A stretch of 64,000 nt of DNA from Ariolimax columbianus (taxonomy: Eukaryota > Mollusca > Gastropoda > Stylommatophora > Arionidae): the NCBI GenBank assembly GCA_036924085.1, contig JAVGWX010000025.1:27756411-27820410 (forward strand). The letters run 5' to 3'. Position numbers and translations under genes: made by a program. Under the pieces are notes generated by a model. It was given only the letters and a program-made list of their open reading frames with translations. It ran no database searches and was not told where the DNA came from. Below, piece after piece: positions 9,311-20,779 of the stretch (position 1 is the first letter of the stretch; every line of letters begins with the position of its first letter).

Positions 9311-12300
9311 AAGTTCTTTGAGTTTTTGACGGTAGTACTTTCTTAGGGTGGTGAAGACTGTGTTGTTGTCTGGAGAGCGAGCCATCTTACGTCGCTACTC
9401 TAGCATAGCTCGAGTGGTGAGTTTTTGACGGTAGTACTTTCTAAGGGTGGTGAAGACTGTGTTGTTGTCTGGAGAGCGAGCCATCTTACGTCGCTCCTCT
9501 AGCAAAGCTCGAGTGGTGAGTTTTTGACGGTAGTACTTTCTTAGGGTGGTGAAGACTGTGTTGTTGTCTGGAGAGCGAGCCATCTTACGTCGCTCCTCTA
9601 GCATAGCTCGAGTGGTGAGTTTTTGACGGTAGTACTTTCTAAGGGTGGTGAAGACTGTGTTGTTGTCTGGAGAGCGAGTAATCTTACGTCGCTCCTCTAG
9701 CATAGCTCGAGTGGTGAGTTTTTGACGGTAGTACTTTCTTAGGGTGGTGAAGACTGTGTTGTTGTCTGGAGAGCGAGCCATCTTACGTCGCTCCTCTAGC
9801 ATAGCTCGAGTGGTGAGTTTTTGACGGTAGTACTTTCTTAGGGTGGTGAAGACTGTGCTGTTGTCTGGACAGCGAGACATCTTACGTCGCTCCTCTAGCA
9901 AAGCTCGAGTGGTGAGTTTTTGACGGTAGTACTTTCTTAGGGTGGTGAAGACTGTGTTGTTGTCTGGAGAGCGAGCCATCTTACGTCGCTCCTCTAGCAA
10001 AGCTCGAGTGGTGAGTTTTTGACGGTAGTACTTTCTTAGGGTGGTGAAGACTGTGTTGTTGTCTGGAGAGCGAGCCATCTTACGTCGCTCCTCTAGCAAA
10101 GCTCGAGTGGTGAGTTTTTGACGGTAGTACTTTCTTAGGGTGGTGAAGACTGTGTTGTTGTCTGGAGAGCGAGCAATCTTACGTCGCTCCTCTAGCAAAG
10201 CTCGAGTGGTGAGTTTTTGACGGTAGTACTTTCTTAGAGTGGTAAAGACTGTGTTGTTGTCTGGAGAGCGAGACATCTTACGTCGCTCCTCTAGCAAAGC
10301 TCGAGTGGTGAGTTTTTGACGGTAGTACTTTCTTAGGGTGGTGAAGACTGTGTTGTTGTCTGGAGAGCGAGCCATCTTACGTCGCTCCTCTAGCAAAGCT
10401 CGAGTGGTGAGTTTTTGACGGTAGTACTTTCTTAGGGTGGTGAAGACTGTTGTTGTCTGGAGAGCGAGCCATCTTACGTCGCTCCTCTAGCAAAGCTCGA
10501 GTGGTGAGTTTTTGACGGTAGTACTTTCTTAGGGTGGTGAAGACTGTGTTGTTGTCTGGAGAGCGAGACATCTTACGTCGCTCCTCTAGCAAAGCTCGAG
10601 TGGTGAGTTTTTGACGGTAGTACTTTCTTAGGGTGGTGAAGACTGTGTTGTTGTCTGGAGAGCGAGCCATCTTACGTCGCTACTCTAGCAAAGCTCGAGT
10701 GGTGAGTTTTTGACGGTAGTACTTTTTTAGGGTGGTGAAGACTGTGTTGTTGTCTGGAGAGCGAGCCATCTTACGTCGCTCCTCTAGCAAAGCTCGAGTG
10801 GTGAGTTTTTGACGGTAGTACTTTCTTAGGGTGGTGAAGACTGTGTTGTTGTCTGGAGAGCGAGCCATCTTACGTCGCTCCTCTAGCAAAGCTCGAGTGG
10901 TGAGTTTTTGACGGTAGTACTTTCTTAGGGTGGTGAAGACTGTGTTGTTGTCTTGAGAGCGCGACATCTTACGTCGCTCCTCTAGCAAAGCTCGAGTGGT
11001 GAGTTTTTGACGGTAGTACTTTCTTAGGGTGGTGAAGACTGTGTTGTTGTCTGGAGAGCGAGCCATCTTACGTCGCTCCTCTAGCAAAGCTCGAGTGGTG
11101 AGTTTTTGACGGTAGTACTTTCTTAGGGTGGTGAAGACTGTGTTGTTGTCTGGAGAGCGAGCCATCTTACGTCGCTCCTCTAGCAAAGCTCGAGTGGTGA
11201 GTTTTTGACGGTAGTACTTTCTTAGGGTGGTGAAGACTGTGTTGTTGTCTGGAGAGCGAGACATCTTACGTCGCTCCTCTAGCAAAGCTCGAGTGGTGAG
11301 TTTTTGACGGTAGTACTTTCTTAGGGTGGTGAAGACTGTGTTGTTGTCTGGAGAGCGAGCCATCTTACGTCGCTCCTCTAGCAAAGCTCGAGTGGTGAGT
11401 TTTTGACGGTAGTACTTTCTTAGGGTGGTGAAGACTGTGTTGTTGTCTGGAGAGCGAGACATCTTACGTCGCTCCTCTAGCAAAGCTCGAGTGGTGAGTT
11501 TTTGACGGTAGTACTTTCTTAGGGTGGTGAAGACTGTGTTGTTGTCTGGAGAGCGAGACATCTTACGTCGCTCCTCTAGCAAAGCTCGAGTGGTGAGTTT
11601 TTGACGTTAGTACTTTCTTAGGGTGGTGAAGACTGTGTTGTTGTCTGGAGAGCGAGCCATCTTACGTCGCTCCTCTAGCAAAGCTCGAGTGGTGAGTTTT
11701 TGACGGTAGTACTTTCTTAGGGTGGTGAAGACTGTGTTGTTGTCTGGAGAGCGAGACATCTTACGTCGCTCCTCTAGCAAAGCTCGAGTGGTGTGTTTTT
11801 AACGGTAGTACTTTCTGAGGGTGGTGAAGACTGTGTTGTTGTCTGGAGAGCGAGCCATCTTACGTCGCTCCTCTAGCAAAGCTCGAGTGGTGAGTTTTTG
11901 ACGGTAGTACTTTCTTAGGGTGGTGAAGACTGTCTTGTTGTCTGGAGAGCGAGCCATCTTACGTCGCTCCTCTAGCAAAGCTCGAGTGGTGAGTTTTTGA
12001 CGGTAGTACTTTCTTAGGGTGGTGAAGACTGTGTTGTGGTCCGGAGAGCGAGACATCTTACGTCGCTCCTCTAGCAAAGCTCGAGTGGTGAGTTTTTGAC
12101 GGTAGTACTTTCTTAGGGTGGTGAAGACTGTGTTGTTGTCTGGAGAGCGAGCCATCTTACGTCGCTCCTCTAGCAAAGCTCGAGTGGTGAGTTTTTGACG
12201 GTAGTACTTTCTTAGGGTGGTGAAGACTGTGTTGTTGTCTGGAGAGCGAGACATCTTACGTCGCTCCTCTAGCAAAGCTCGAGTGGTGAGTTTTTGACGG

Positions 12301-13775
12301 TAGTACTTTCTTAGGGTGGTGAAGACTGTGTTGTTGTCTGGAGAGCGAGCCATCTTACGTCGCTCCTCTAGCAAAGCTCGAGTGGTGAGTTTTTGACGGT
12401 AGTACTTTCTTAGGGTGGTGAAGACTGTTGTTGTCTGGAGAGCGAGCCATCTTACGTCGCTCCTCTAGCAAAGCTCGAGTGGTGAGTTTTTGACGGTAGT
12501 ACTTTCTTAGGGTGGTGAAGACTGTGTTGTTGTCTGGAGAGCGAGACATCTTACGTCGCTCCTCTAGCAAAGCTCGAGTGGTGAGTTTTTGACGGTAGTA
12601 CTTTCTTAGGGTGGTGAAGACTGTGTTGTTGTCTGGAGAGCGAGCCATCTTACGTCGCTACTCTAGCAAAGCTCGAGTGGTGAGTTTTTGACGGTAGTAC
12701 TTTTTTAGGGTGGTGAAGACTGTGTTGTTTTCTGGAGAGCGAGCCATCTTACGTCGCTCCTCTAGCAAAGCTCGAGTGGTGAGTTTTTGACGGTAGTACT
12801 TTCTTAGGGTGGTGAAGACTGTGTTGTTGTCTGGAGAGCGAGACATCTTACGTCGCTCCTCTAGCAAAGCTCGAGTGGTGAGTTTTTGACGGTAGTACTT
12901 TCTTAGGGTGGTGAAGACTGTGTTGTTGTCTTGAGAGCGCGACATCTTACGTCGCTCCTCTAGCAAAGCTCGAGTGGTGAGTTTTTGACGGTAGTACTTT
13001 CTTAGGGTGGTGAAGACTGTGTTGTTGTCTGGAGAGCGAGCCATCTTACGTCGCTCCTCTAGCAAAGCTCGAGTGGTGAGTTTTTGACGGTAGTACTTTC
13101 TTAGGGTGGTGAAGACTGTGTTGTTGTCTGGAGAGCGAGCCATCTTACGTCGCTCCTCTAGCAAAGCTCGAGTGGTGAGTTTTTGACGGTAGTACTTTCT
13201 TAGGGTGGTGAAGACTGTGTTGTGGTCCGGAGAGCGAGACATCTTACGTCGCTCCTCTAGCAAAGCTCGAGTGGTGAGTTTTTGACGGTAGTACTTTCTT
13301 AGGGTGGTGAAGACTGTGTTGTTGTCTGGAGAGCGAGCCATCTTACGTCGCTCCTCTAGCAAAGCTCGAGTGGTGAGTTTTTGACGGTAGTACTTTCTTA
13401 GGGTGGTGAAGACTGTGTTGTTGTCCGGAGAGCGAGACATCTTACGTCGCTCCTCTAGCAAAGCTCGAGTGGTGAGTTTTTGACGGTAGTACTTTCTTAG
13501 GGTGGTGAAGACTGTGTTGTTGTCTGGAGAGCGAGCCATCTTACGTCGCTCCTCTAGCAAAGCTCGAGTGGTGAGTTTTTGACGGTAGTACTTTCTTAGG
13601 GTGGTGAAGACTGTGTTGTTGTCTGGAGAGCGAGCCATCTTACGTCGCTCCTCTAGCAAAGCTCGAGTGGTGAGTTTTTGACGGTAGTACTTTCTTAGGG
13701 TGGTGAAGACTGTGTTGTTGTCTGGAGAGCGAGACATCTTACGTCGCTCCTCTAGCAAAGCTCGAGTGGTGAGTT
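9311..13775. repeat. 99-bp satellite array with 20-unit higher-order repeat
   Basis: About 45 units of 99 bp. Because 99 is a multiple of three, the minus strand stays open for long stretches as a 33-residue repeat (LEERRKMARSPDNNTVF...). Shared private variants recur 1978 bp apart: a 2-bp deletion at about 10450 and 12428, CGCTACTC at 10678 and 12656, TCTTGAGAGCGCG at 10951 and 12929. This shows a 20-unit block was duplicated. It ends about 95 nt before the acceptor of the exon at 9113-9227. Variants change residues and some shift frame, so I do not call it coding. Confidence 0.9.
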
Positions 13776-13884
13776 GCAATCAGATTTGCATAGTCTGCAT
13801 CAATGTCGGGGCCGATATAAGCTCCGAGTTGCTTGCTAGCAGCGAGGGTGGTAGCAATCGAGGGGTAGATCAGCGTCTCTGGAC

Positions 13885-14512
13885 CCCGATTTGATCGTTC
13901 CTGCTGGAACTCTACAAGTTTTAACACGGTCCTGTACGGATGCCATGACCAGGACCTACGAGCATCCTTTTTCAATTCTACTGTTCTCCCCGCGATGTGC
14001 TACGGTGCTGAGACGTGGACACTAGCAAACTCACTAGAGAACAAATTGAGAGTGACTTCAGGCCTCTCTCGAGAGACGCTTGGTCGGAATCACTTTCCGA
14101 AACCATCGTATGCAACGATTTCCATAATTCTGACATAAGATTATTGTTCTAGGTTATGGATGCCTAACCCATGTAGACAAGGCAAAACATAGATAGGCAG
14201 TTCAAATATTGCGACGAAACAATGGTCGAGGGAGAAAAGCGGCACCAGTCTGGTACCCTAGAGGTGAGAAAAGACCGTTGGGAAGACCTCCAATGCGTTG
14301 GTCAAACTTCCTAGCTGTACATAACAACATCCGAGACGTTTCTGAATCATCTTCCATGCTAATAATGCACTGGACTTCCGTGGTCCAAGACAGGGCCACC
14401 GGAGACGAAGTTGGGACCCTCAGCTTCGCTGAGATGCGGTACATCAAGATGAAAATTGTACAAATTATCTGGCAGCCTGACCAACTACCCCTGTGCACCT
14501 ATAACGCATGAC
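13885..14512 (+). mobile_element. LINE C-terminal fragment
   Basis: Plus-strand frames give NSTVLPAMCYGAETWTLANS and, further on, GEKRPLGRPPMRW, both typical of non-LTR ORF2 C-termini. Frameshifts separate them. It directly adjoins the 99-bp array. Confidence 0.75.
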
Positions 14513-14924
14513 GTTCCTGTTTTCGAAACCTTGGCAGACCGAGAAATAAATGGATAAGAAATGTTGCGGATATTCTAAATCGTCATGGGATGACGACCAC
14601 TTCAGCGAAGCGCCAGGTCTAGGACAGAAAACTACGGCTCCCAGCGACCCCTCACAGCACAAGTGGACAATACAAGACAATCCGGATGGCTGCGCGGTTA
14701 GGATATTGGTTCCCTTGTCTGAAGGAGACAGATTTGAACTGTGATATGGAAAAAGGATGGTTTTCTTTCCCTGGTGGTCCTTCAAGGCGAGGCTTCTCAA
14801 TTGCTCACCATTGTGAGGTTGACAGTCTCAATCCCCACCACCTCGGCCAGGCTGTTGAAATATAGTCAGTTTGCAGGAACAAAACGATGATATTACGTAG
14901 GGGATCTAGATCAGTATGTCTCAC
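14513..14924. other. Unassigned stretch with a weak tRNA-like segment
   Basis: At about 14685-14750 the plus strand reads GGATGGCTGCGCGGTTAGGA followed about 35 nt later by a poor B box (GATTTGAACTGTG). It may be a SINE relic. The rest is unrecognised. Confidence 0.3.
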
Positions 14925-16076
14925 CTGACCCTGATTACTTTTCTCTCCCACCTTGATCAGTATGTCTCACCTGACCCTGATTACTCATCCCTCCCACCTT
15001 GATCAGTATGTCTCACCTGGCCCTGATTACCCTTCTCTCCCACCTTGATCAGTATGTCTCACCTGACCCTGATTACCCTTCTCTCCCACCTTGATCAGTA
15101 TGTCTCACCTGACCCTGATTACCCTTCTCTCCCACCTTGATCAGTATGTCTCACCTGACCCTGATTACCCTTCTCTCCCACCTTGATCAGCATGTCTCAC
15201 CTGACCCTGATTACTCATCTCTCCCACCTTGATCAGTATGTCTCACCTGGCCCTGATTACTCATCTCTTTCACCTTGATCAGTATGTCTCACCTGGCCCT
15301 GATTTCTCTTCTCTCCCACCTTGATCAGTATGTCTCACCTGGCCCTGATTACTCTTCTCTCCCACCTTGATCAGTATGTCTCACCTGGCCCTGATTACTC
15401 TTCTCTCCCACCTTGATCAGTATGTCTCACCTGACCCTGATTACCCTTCTCTCCCACCTTGATCAGTATGTCTCACCTGGCCCTGATTACCTTCTCTCCC
15501 ACCTTGATCAGTATGTCTCACCTGGCCCTGATTACTCTTCTCTCCCACCTTGATCAGTATGTCTCACCTGGCCCTGATTTCTCTTCTCTCCCACCTTGAT
15601 CAGTATGTCTCACCTGACCCTGATTTCTCTTCTCTCCCACCTTGATCAGTATGTCTCACCTGGCCCTGATTACTCTTCTCTCCCACCTTGATCAGTATGT
15701 CTCACCTGGCCCTGATTACTCTTCTCTCCCACCTTGATCAGTATGTCTCACCTGGCCCTGATTTCTCTTCTCTCCCACCTTGATCAGTATGTCTCACCTG
15801 GCCCTGATTACTCTTCTCTCCCACCTTGATCAGTATGTCTCACCTGGCCCTGATTACTCTTCTCTCCCACCTTGATCAGTATGTCTCACCTGACCCTGAT
15901 TACCCTTCTCTCCCACCTTGATCAGTATGTCTCACCTGGCCCTGATTACCTTCTCTCCCACCTTGATCAGTATGTCTCACCTGGCCCTGATTACTCTTCT
16001 CTCCCACCTTGATCAGTATGTCTCACCTGGCCCTGATTTCTCTTCTCTCCCACCTTGATCAGTATGTCTCACCTGA
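14925..16076. repeat. 46-bp minisatellite
   Basis: About 25 units with core TTGATCAGTATGTCTCACCT. In the myosin sense each has TCAGGTGAGACATACTGATC or a GGCCAGGTGAGAC variant, close to a 5' splice site consensus. Internal blocks repeat (about 15350-15560 resembles 15800-16030). Related to the 37-bp array at 16828. Confidence 0.9.
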
Positions 16077-16137
16077 CAAGGTTTGACAGTGTTTACAAAA
16101 CACAAGCGAGACAGGGATTGAAAATGGTACCATCACA

Positions 16138-16559
16138 GAGTGGTCCACTGGGGTTATGGTCCACCGGGGTTGTGGTCCACTGGAGTTATGGTCCACCAGG
16201 TTGTGGTCCACCACGGTTGTAGGCCACCAGGGTTGTGATCCACCAGGGTTGTGGTCCACCAGGGTTGTGATCCACCAGGGTTGTAGGCCACCAGGGTTGT
16301 GATCCACCAGGGTTGTAGGCCACCAGGGTTGTGATCCACCAGGATTGTGGTCCACCAGGGTTGTGGTCCACCAGAGTTGTAGGCCACCAGGGTTGTGATC
16401 CACCAGGGTTGTAGGCCACCAGGGTTGTGATCCACCAGGGTTGTGGTCCACCAGGGTTGTGATCCACCAGGGTTGTGGTCCACCAGGGTTGTGGTCCACC
16501 AGGGTTGTGATCCACCAGGGTTGTGGTCCACCAGGGTTGTGGTCCACCAGGGTTGTTGT
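16138..16559. repeat. 16-bp minisatellite
   Basis: About 26 units of GGTCCACCAGGGTTGT and variants (GATCC, GGCC). Open frames across it are a by-product of the period. Confidence 0.9.
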
Positions 16560-16689
16560 TTTCCAATGCCCATAATGAGAAGGTTTACTCTGTTTGTGCG
16601 CCCTTAGAAGGACGTTAAGTGACGGGTTGCTGTAACTTTCCTCACATTCCAAGCGTGCTGATGAAGGTGAACTGGGGTCATCCAGGCGG

Positions 16690-16800
16690 TTGTGCAATGT
16701 TTTGTTTCAACTGCCTGTCGCTCTCTACTACGGGGATCACGTTGATCCTTCACCTCGTTAGCCAGACTGCCATGAAAACAACCCCTTTCTAGAGAGTGAT
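16690..16800 (+). repeat. Dispersed ~95-bp segment, pair with 37490-37600
   Basis: CTACTACGGGGATCA...AGCCAGACTGCC is shared with 37490-37600 in the same orientation at about 75-80% by eye. Type unknown. Confidence 0.55.
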
Positions 16801-16827
16801 GCGAGCAACTCGAGGTGAGGGTCTTGG

Positions 16828-17246
16828 TCAGTATGTTTTACCTGACCCTGACTAACAAGTCTGATCAGTATGTTTTGCCTGACCCTGACTAACAAGTCTG
16901 ATCAGTATATTTTACCTGACCCTGACTAACAAGTCTGATCAGTATATTTTACCTGACCCTGACTAACAAGTCTGATCAGTATATTTTACCTGACCCTGAC
17001 TAACAAGTCTGATCAGTATATTTTGCCTGACCCTGACTAACATGTCTGATCAGTATATTTTACCTGACCCTGACTAACAAGTCTGATCAGTATATTTTGC
17101 CTGACCCTGACTAACATGTCTGACCAGTATATTTTGCCTGACCCTGACTAACATGTCTGACCAGTATATTTTGCCCGACCCTGACTAACATGTCTGACCA
17201 GTATATTTTGCCCGACCCTGACTAACAAGTCTGATCAGTATGTTGT
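16828..17246. repeat. 37-bp minisatellite, sister of the 46-bp array
   Basis: About 11 units with GATCAGTATATTTTACCTGA. The GATCAGTAT...CCTGACCCTGA core is the same as in the 46-bp array, so the two share an origin. In the gene sense most units carry CAGGTAAAATA; some have GC in place of GT. Confidence 0.9.
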
Positions 17247-17274
17247 GTCTGGCCAGACATTAGTCTTCCTCCCC

Positions 17275-17595
17275 AGTCCATCGGGGTCTTTGTGTATGAC
17301 AAGGACAAAAATAGCACCACTGCTTCCTACAGAGCATGCCGTAGAAGGCGACTAACTGTGTGACATGGCATAACACCGGTCATGGTTAGGTGGTTTGTTT
17401 AGAGCAGTATAGATGGCGCCTAACAGGTTACGGATCTACTTTGCTCTAGTCTATTAAGACAGACTCGTACATCGGTTAACTACATTCCGCTGCATTTGTC
17501 CCAACGCAGCGGAGTAATAAGCTGCTCGAACCTAACCTGCTAAGCATGAAATTCCTCACCCGGCTAATTTCAGGTAATATCAGAGCTGGGATCTA
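17275..17595 (-). mobile_element. Family D dispersed repeat
   Basis: Reverse-oriented copy with GTGTGACATGGCATAACACC and GGCGCCTAACAG. Its 5' end directly meets a family C SINE. Confidence 0.65.
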
Positions 17596-17596
17596 C

Positions 17597-17835
17597 GGGG
17601 CGGCGTGGGGTAGTGGCTAAGTGACACGGATCACAATCCAACGGTGCTGGGTTCGATCCCAATCACAGCACCGGCCGTTACGACGGGGAAGCAAATTCTT
17701 AAAAAATACAGGAGAAAGTAGACCTTTACATAAAATGCATGCCAAAGTCGGATGCTCTGAGCCGACAGGCGCAAAATAAAAACCGTAGTGCAGCGCATAT
17801 CATCTCGGGGAATATAGAAATAAGGCTTATGCAAA
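17597..17835 (+). mobile_element. Family C tRNA-derived SINE
   Basis: Head GGCGTGGGGTAGTGGCTAAG, B box GGTTCGATCCC, full-length body ending GGCTTATGCAAA. Confidence 0.85.
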
Positions 17836-17946
17836 CACAGAGGAATGTAACCTGTAAAAGGGTAATTTACCTCTGTAAAAGTACAGGTTGACTATGAAAA
17901 ATTTAACCTGACCCTAATTACTCTCTTCTCCCATCTCAATCAACAT

Positions 17947-18380
17947 ATGGGGATCAAGATGCTGAGCAGCGATTGAGCTGTAGTGATCAGCGACTCATAG
18001 CTGACTGCTAGCGTCATGGGCAGCGAACCAGAGCTGCCAAGACCCTTCTACACCTCCACGCGGTGATCCTGGATAACATGCTGCAGCAGGGCAGACTGGC
18101 CAAGGAGAAGGGATCGAAGAGGGAATGATAACCCGGTACTCAAAAAATGCTTGCTGAAGTTGGATGTGTTTGACCGAAAGGTGCAAATATCGCAGCCAAG
18201 TTGTAAACTACGACACAACGTATTCCGTTCTCTGGACTACATTCTGCTTCTTAAGCCTTTTTAGGGTTTGGTAGTGGGAGATTGAAAACGAACGAAGCGA
18301 AGCCAAACGAAGCCAAGCCAAGAGAAGCCAAGCCAAAACAAGCCAAAAGAAGCCAAGCCAAGAAAAGCTAAGCCAATCCA
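17947..18380 (+). mobile_element. Family E element with (AAGCC)n tail
   Basis: Near full-length copy starting GGGGATCAAGATGCTGAGCA, the same start as the copy at 63581. From about 18284 the 3' tail runs into a degenerate (AAGCC)n repeat of about 95 bp. Confidence 0.8.
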
Positions 18381-18392
18381 ATGAACACATTA

Positions 18393-18407
18393 CCCCCCCC
18401 CCCCCCC
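18393..18407. repeat. C15/G15 homopolymer near a splice donor
   Basis: G15 in the myosin sense, starting 29 nt after the donor of the exon at 18437-18648. Confidence 0.9.
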
Positions 18408-18436
18408 TTTTCAAGCAAACATGTACGAAATATTAC

Positions 18437-18648
18437 CTCCTTGCCAAAAGACCTCTGGAGTACGTCTGCACCAAGAGGACGGATTTAAGAACACGTTGGT
18501 ACTTGCATCGCTGCAGCCATCCCCGGATGTGTTTCTGGATCATAACACCACAAGCTTGGAGCTTGTTTGTTCTCAGTTTCTCAAGGTATGCCACCTGTCC
18601 TGCACGGAAGAAAATTTTGGTTTTGCCAAACCGATATTTGTCTTCGTC
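18437..18648 (-). CDS. Myosin V exon: end of motor, IQ1 and IQ2
   Basis: 212 nt, phase 0 start and phase 2 end. It opens [18 protein letters not shown], the strongly conserved end of a class V motor, followed by the lever arm with IQ1 ([16 protein letters not shown]) and IQ2 ([15 protein letters not shown]). Acceptor TTTTCTACACAG; donor AG|GTAATA. The last two bases combine with the first base of the exon at 9113-9227 to give arginine. This exon is the strongest single piece of evidence for the family. Confidence 0.97.
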
Positions 18649-18699
18649 CTGTGTAGAAAAGCAAAAGCAGAGGTTAAGATAGTCAGATAACAGCAAATA

Positions 18700-19680
18700 C
18701 TCAGGTCAGGTCAGGTCAGGTCATCCCGTAACCGGTGAGGTCACTGGAGCACACATGAAGACATCCTCACAACACCACGCCATCCTTCTCTGTCAACGGC
18801 CGCTGTTTGTGCCTCTTCTGGTCGGAGACTGGTCCATTCTTTTATGTTGTCCTCCCACCTCTCTTTGGGCCGGCCTCTTCGTCGTCTGCCTTGCACCTTT
18901 CCGTGGAGGATCGTATTTGCAAGACCATTTGATCTCGATATGTGACGGTACCAAGCGAGTTTCCTTCTTTTGACAGTTGCCAAGAGGTCTTCAAAAGGCC
19001 CTATTGCTGTTGTAATTCTATCTCGTATTAACTCATTTGTAACTCGATCTTTATACGTGACGTTTACAAGTCTTCGGAAACATCTTATCTCCAAGGCCTG
19101 TATCCTTCACTGAAGGTCAGCTGTAACTGTCCATGTCTCACAAGCATAGAGGAATATTGACGGAACCAGTGTACGCATTAATATTAATCTGATTTTCGTG
19201 CATAGTGCTAACCGTTTATCTTGCCAGATTTTGTTAAGCCGTGCACGCGCCGCTATTGTCTGTGCTATTCTAGCCAACACCTTTCATTTTGATTCTTCAT
19301 CACTGACAATCGACCCCAGATATTTAAAACAGTCAACCACTTCGAGTTCCTGACCATTAGCTTCTATCCTGCTGTGAAGCCCTCGGCGTTGTTGGTCGTT
19401 AATTGTGTCTTTCCAGCGTTTATCTCCCTACCATATTTAAGAACTGTTTCATCGAGCCTTCTGACCCATTCCTGGAGTTCTGCTTCTGAACCCGCCAACC
19501 CGTCAATATCATCTGCAAAAAGAAGGTTGGTAATCGTTCCCCCCCCCCCCTATCTTGACAGTATCAACGTGACCTCCAAGTGCCTCACTCATAATTCCCT
19601 CAATGAATATATTGAAAATACTAGTGTCAGAAATAAAGAGTTTTGTGCCTAATGTCATCTGACATCAGCGCACACATTTT
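18700..19680 (-). mobile_element. LINE ORF2 3' portion next to a myosin exon
   Basis: The minus strand has MEIRCFRRLVNVTYKDRVTN, KRRKLAWYRHISRSNGLA and GRPKERWEDNIKEWTSL in order, the C-terminal third of a non-LTR polymerase. Upstream frames (EINAGKTQLTTNNA) show the RT part, broken by stops. Ends in a short (CAGGT)n run at 18702-18722. It stops about 55-75 nt upstream of the exon acceptor. Confidence 0.85.
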
Positions 19681-19867
19681 TTATGTATTACTTCCCATCA
19701 AGCACTGGTTCTTAACCCATGGATCTATCTATCTTCAGTCTACTTGTGGCGTTAGACGTCATGGGGAGGTGTGACCTCCTTTGTGTCATATTTTCTGGCA
19801 GGCGAAAATCCACTGGTGACTTACCAGGTGAACCATTAGGTTGGTAGCTACTGGAATATACCATCAG
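19681..19867. other. No recognised feature
   Basis: Non-repetitive intronic DNA between a LINE and a family D fragment. Nothing supported. Confidence 0.4.
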
Positions 19868-20032
19868 CTATTTTGGGGGGACTGGTTACGGCGAATGCGT
19901 AAATTAGAGCACGGTAGACCCGCAGCATATCAGGCGCCAATGCCGCTCCGCTAACCACATAACCAAGACCTGTTGTTATGGCCACACAGTCCCCCTTTTG
20001 CGACATATTCTCTGTGGGGCGAGAATCCCTAG
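19868..20032 (+). mobile_element. Family D fragment, diverged
   Basis: Keeps the landmarks GTAGACCCGCAGCA, GGCGCCAATG and TTCTCTGTGGGGCGAG of the family at lower similarity. Confidence 0.55.
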
Positions 20033-20149
20033 AATAATTTCAAAAATTGTTAACTTGAACTTTTCCCGAGCAGTCGTTGGTAAGCCTATTCTTGTCGATT
20101 TCCAACTGCCACTGAATTTGTAATGTGAGTGCCACTGAACCGTGTCTGA

Positions 20150-20454
20150 TCTCGCGACTCAGCGATTAAAAGAAAGGCACAGTCGAACGGTGTGTATAAT
20201 TCGTCTTTACTGCAAAAACTGCACACAATTTATTTTCTTGCGTGTCAAGTGTGACAACTGCAATAAAACCATCTTCCACGTACGGTGTTAGATCTGAGAA
20301 TGACGGACATAGGTTTACCGCGCGAATTGAAGACGTGCGAATTGAAAAGTATGGTGCTTCGTGTGGCTACATTGTACTAAATTTGACCTATTATAATCTG
20401 TGGGAACAAGTACCACGGAAAGTGTTACCGGATGATCCATGTGAAAAAGGATAG
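20150..20454 (+). pseudogene. Possible zinc-finger coding relic
   Basis: One plus frame reads YCKNCTQFIFLRVKCDNCNK then TIFHVRC and a stop near 20290. The C-x2-C ... C-x2-C-x5-H-x2-C spacing is PHD-like but one residue off. PHD fingers occur in some LINE ORF1 proteins. Weak call. Confidence 0.3.
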
Positions 20455-20535
20455 GTCTCCACTGTGATTTGAACCGCGACCTGCAGCACCCTTATCTCGA
20501 GACCACTGGGTCACTATGGGTCGTGGTCCCAAATG
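20455..20535 (-). mobile_element. tRNA-like SINE head
   Basis: Minus strand has TGACCCAGTGGTCTCGAG and, about 20 nt later, GGTTCAAATCAC, a good B box. No partner copy seen. Confidence 0.4.
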
Positions 20536-20779
20536 TGGGGTCGCCGACTGAAACAGTAAACTAAGAAAAATAATGATTTTTAAAACAATTTTCATTTTTA
20601 AACTTTATCGAACTAGCATCGCGAAATTATGATCCGTTCGTTCCATACTGCGGTCGACTTTCTGCGCCAGCTCTAAGGTCATCGCTTAACGTAAATAAAC
20701 TACCGGCCATAGAAATGGCTGAACATACTGCTCTTTTGATTGTATTGTGTCACAAACAAGATAGATTCTCACATGAAAT

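Noticed and set aside
9395..13779. 33-residue repeat protein on the minus strand
   Set aside because: The 99-bp period keeps the frame open automatically. Units differ by non-synonymous changes, stops and 2-bp deletions, and the array lies between two myosin exons that splice directly in frame.
16059..16697. Trp/His/Asp-rich frames in three registers
   Set aside because: A 16-bp repeat read in three frames gives similar peptides; not a gene.
17597..17680. Functional tRNA gene
   Set aside because: A and B boxes are present but the sequence does not fold as a full cloverleaf by eye, and it continues into a shared SINE body.
20150..20300. PHD finger gene
   Set aside because: Only one short frame with spacing one residue off and an early stop; kept only as a low-confidence relic.
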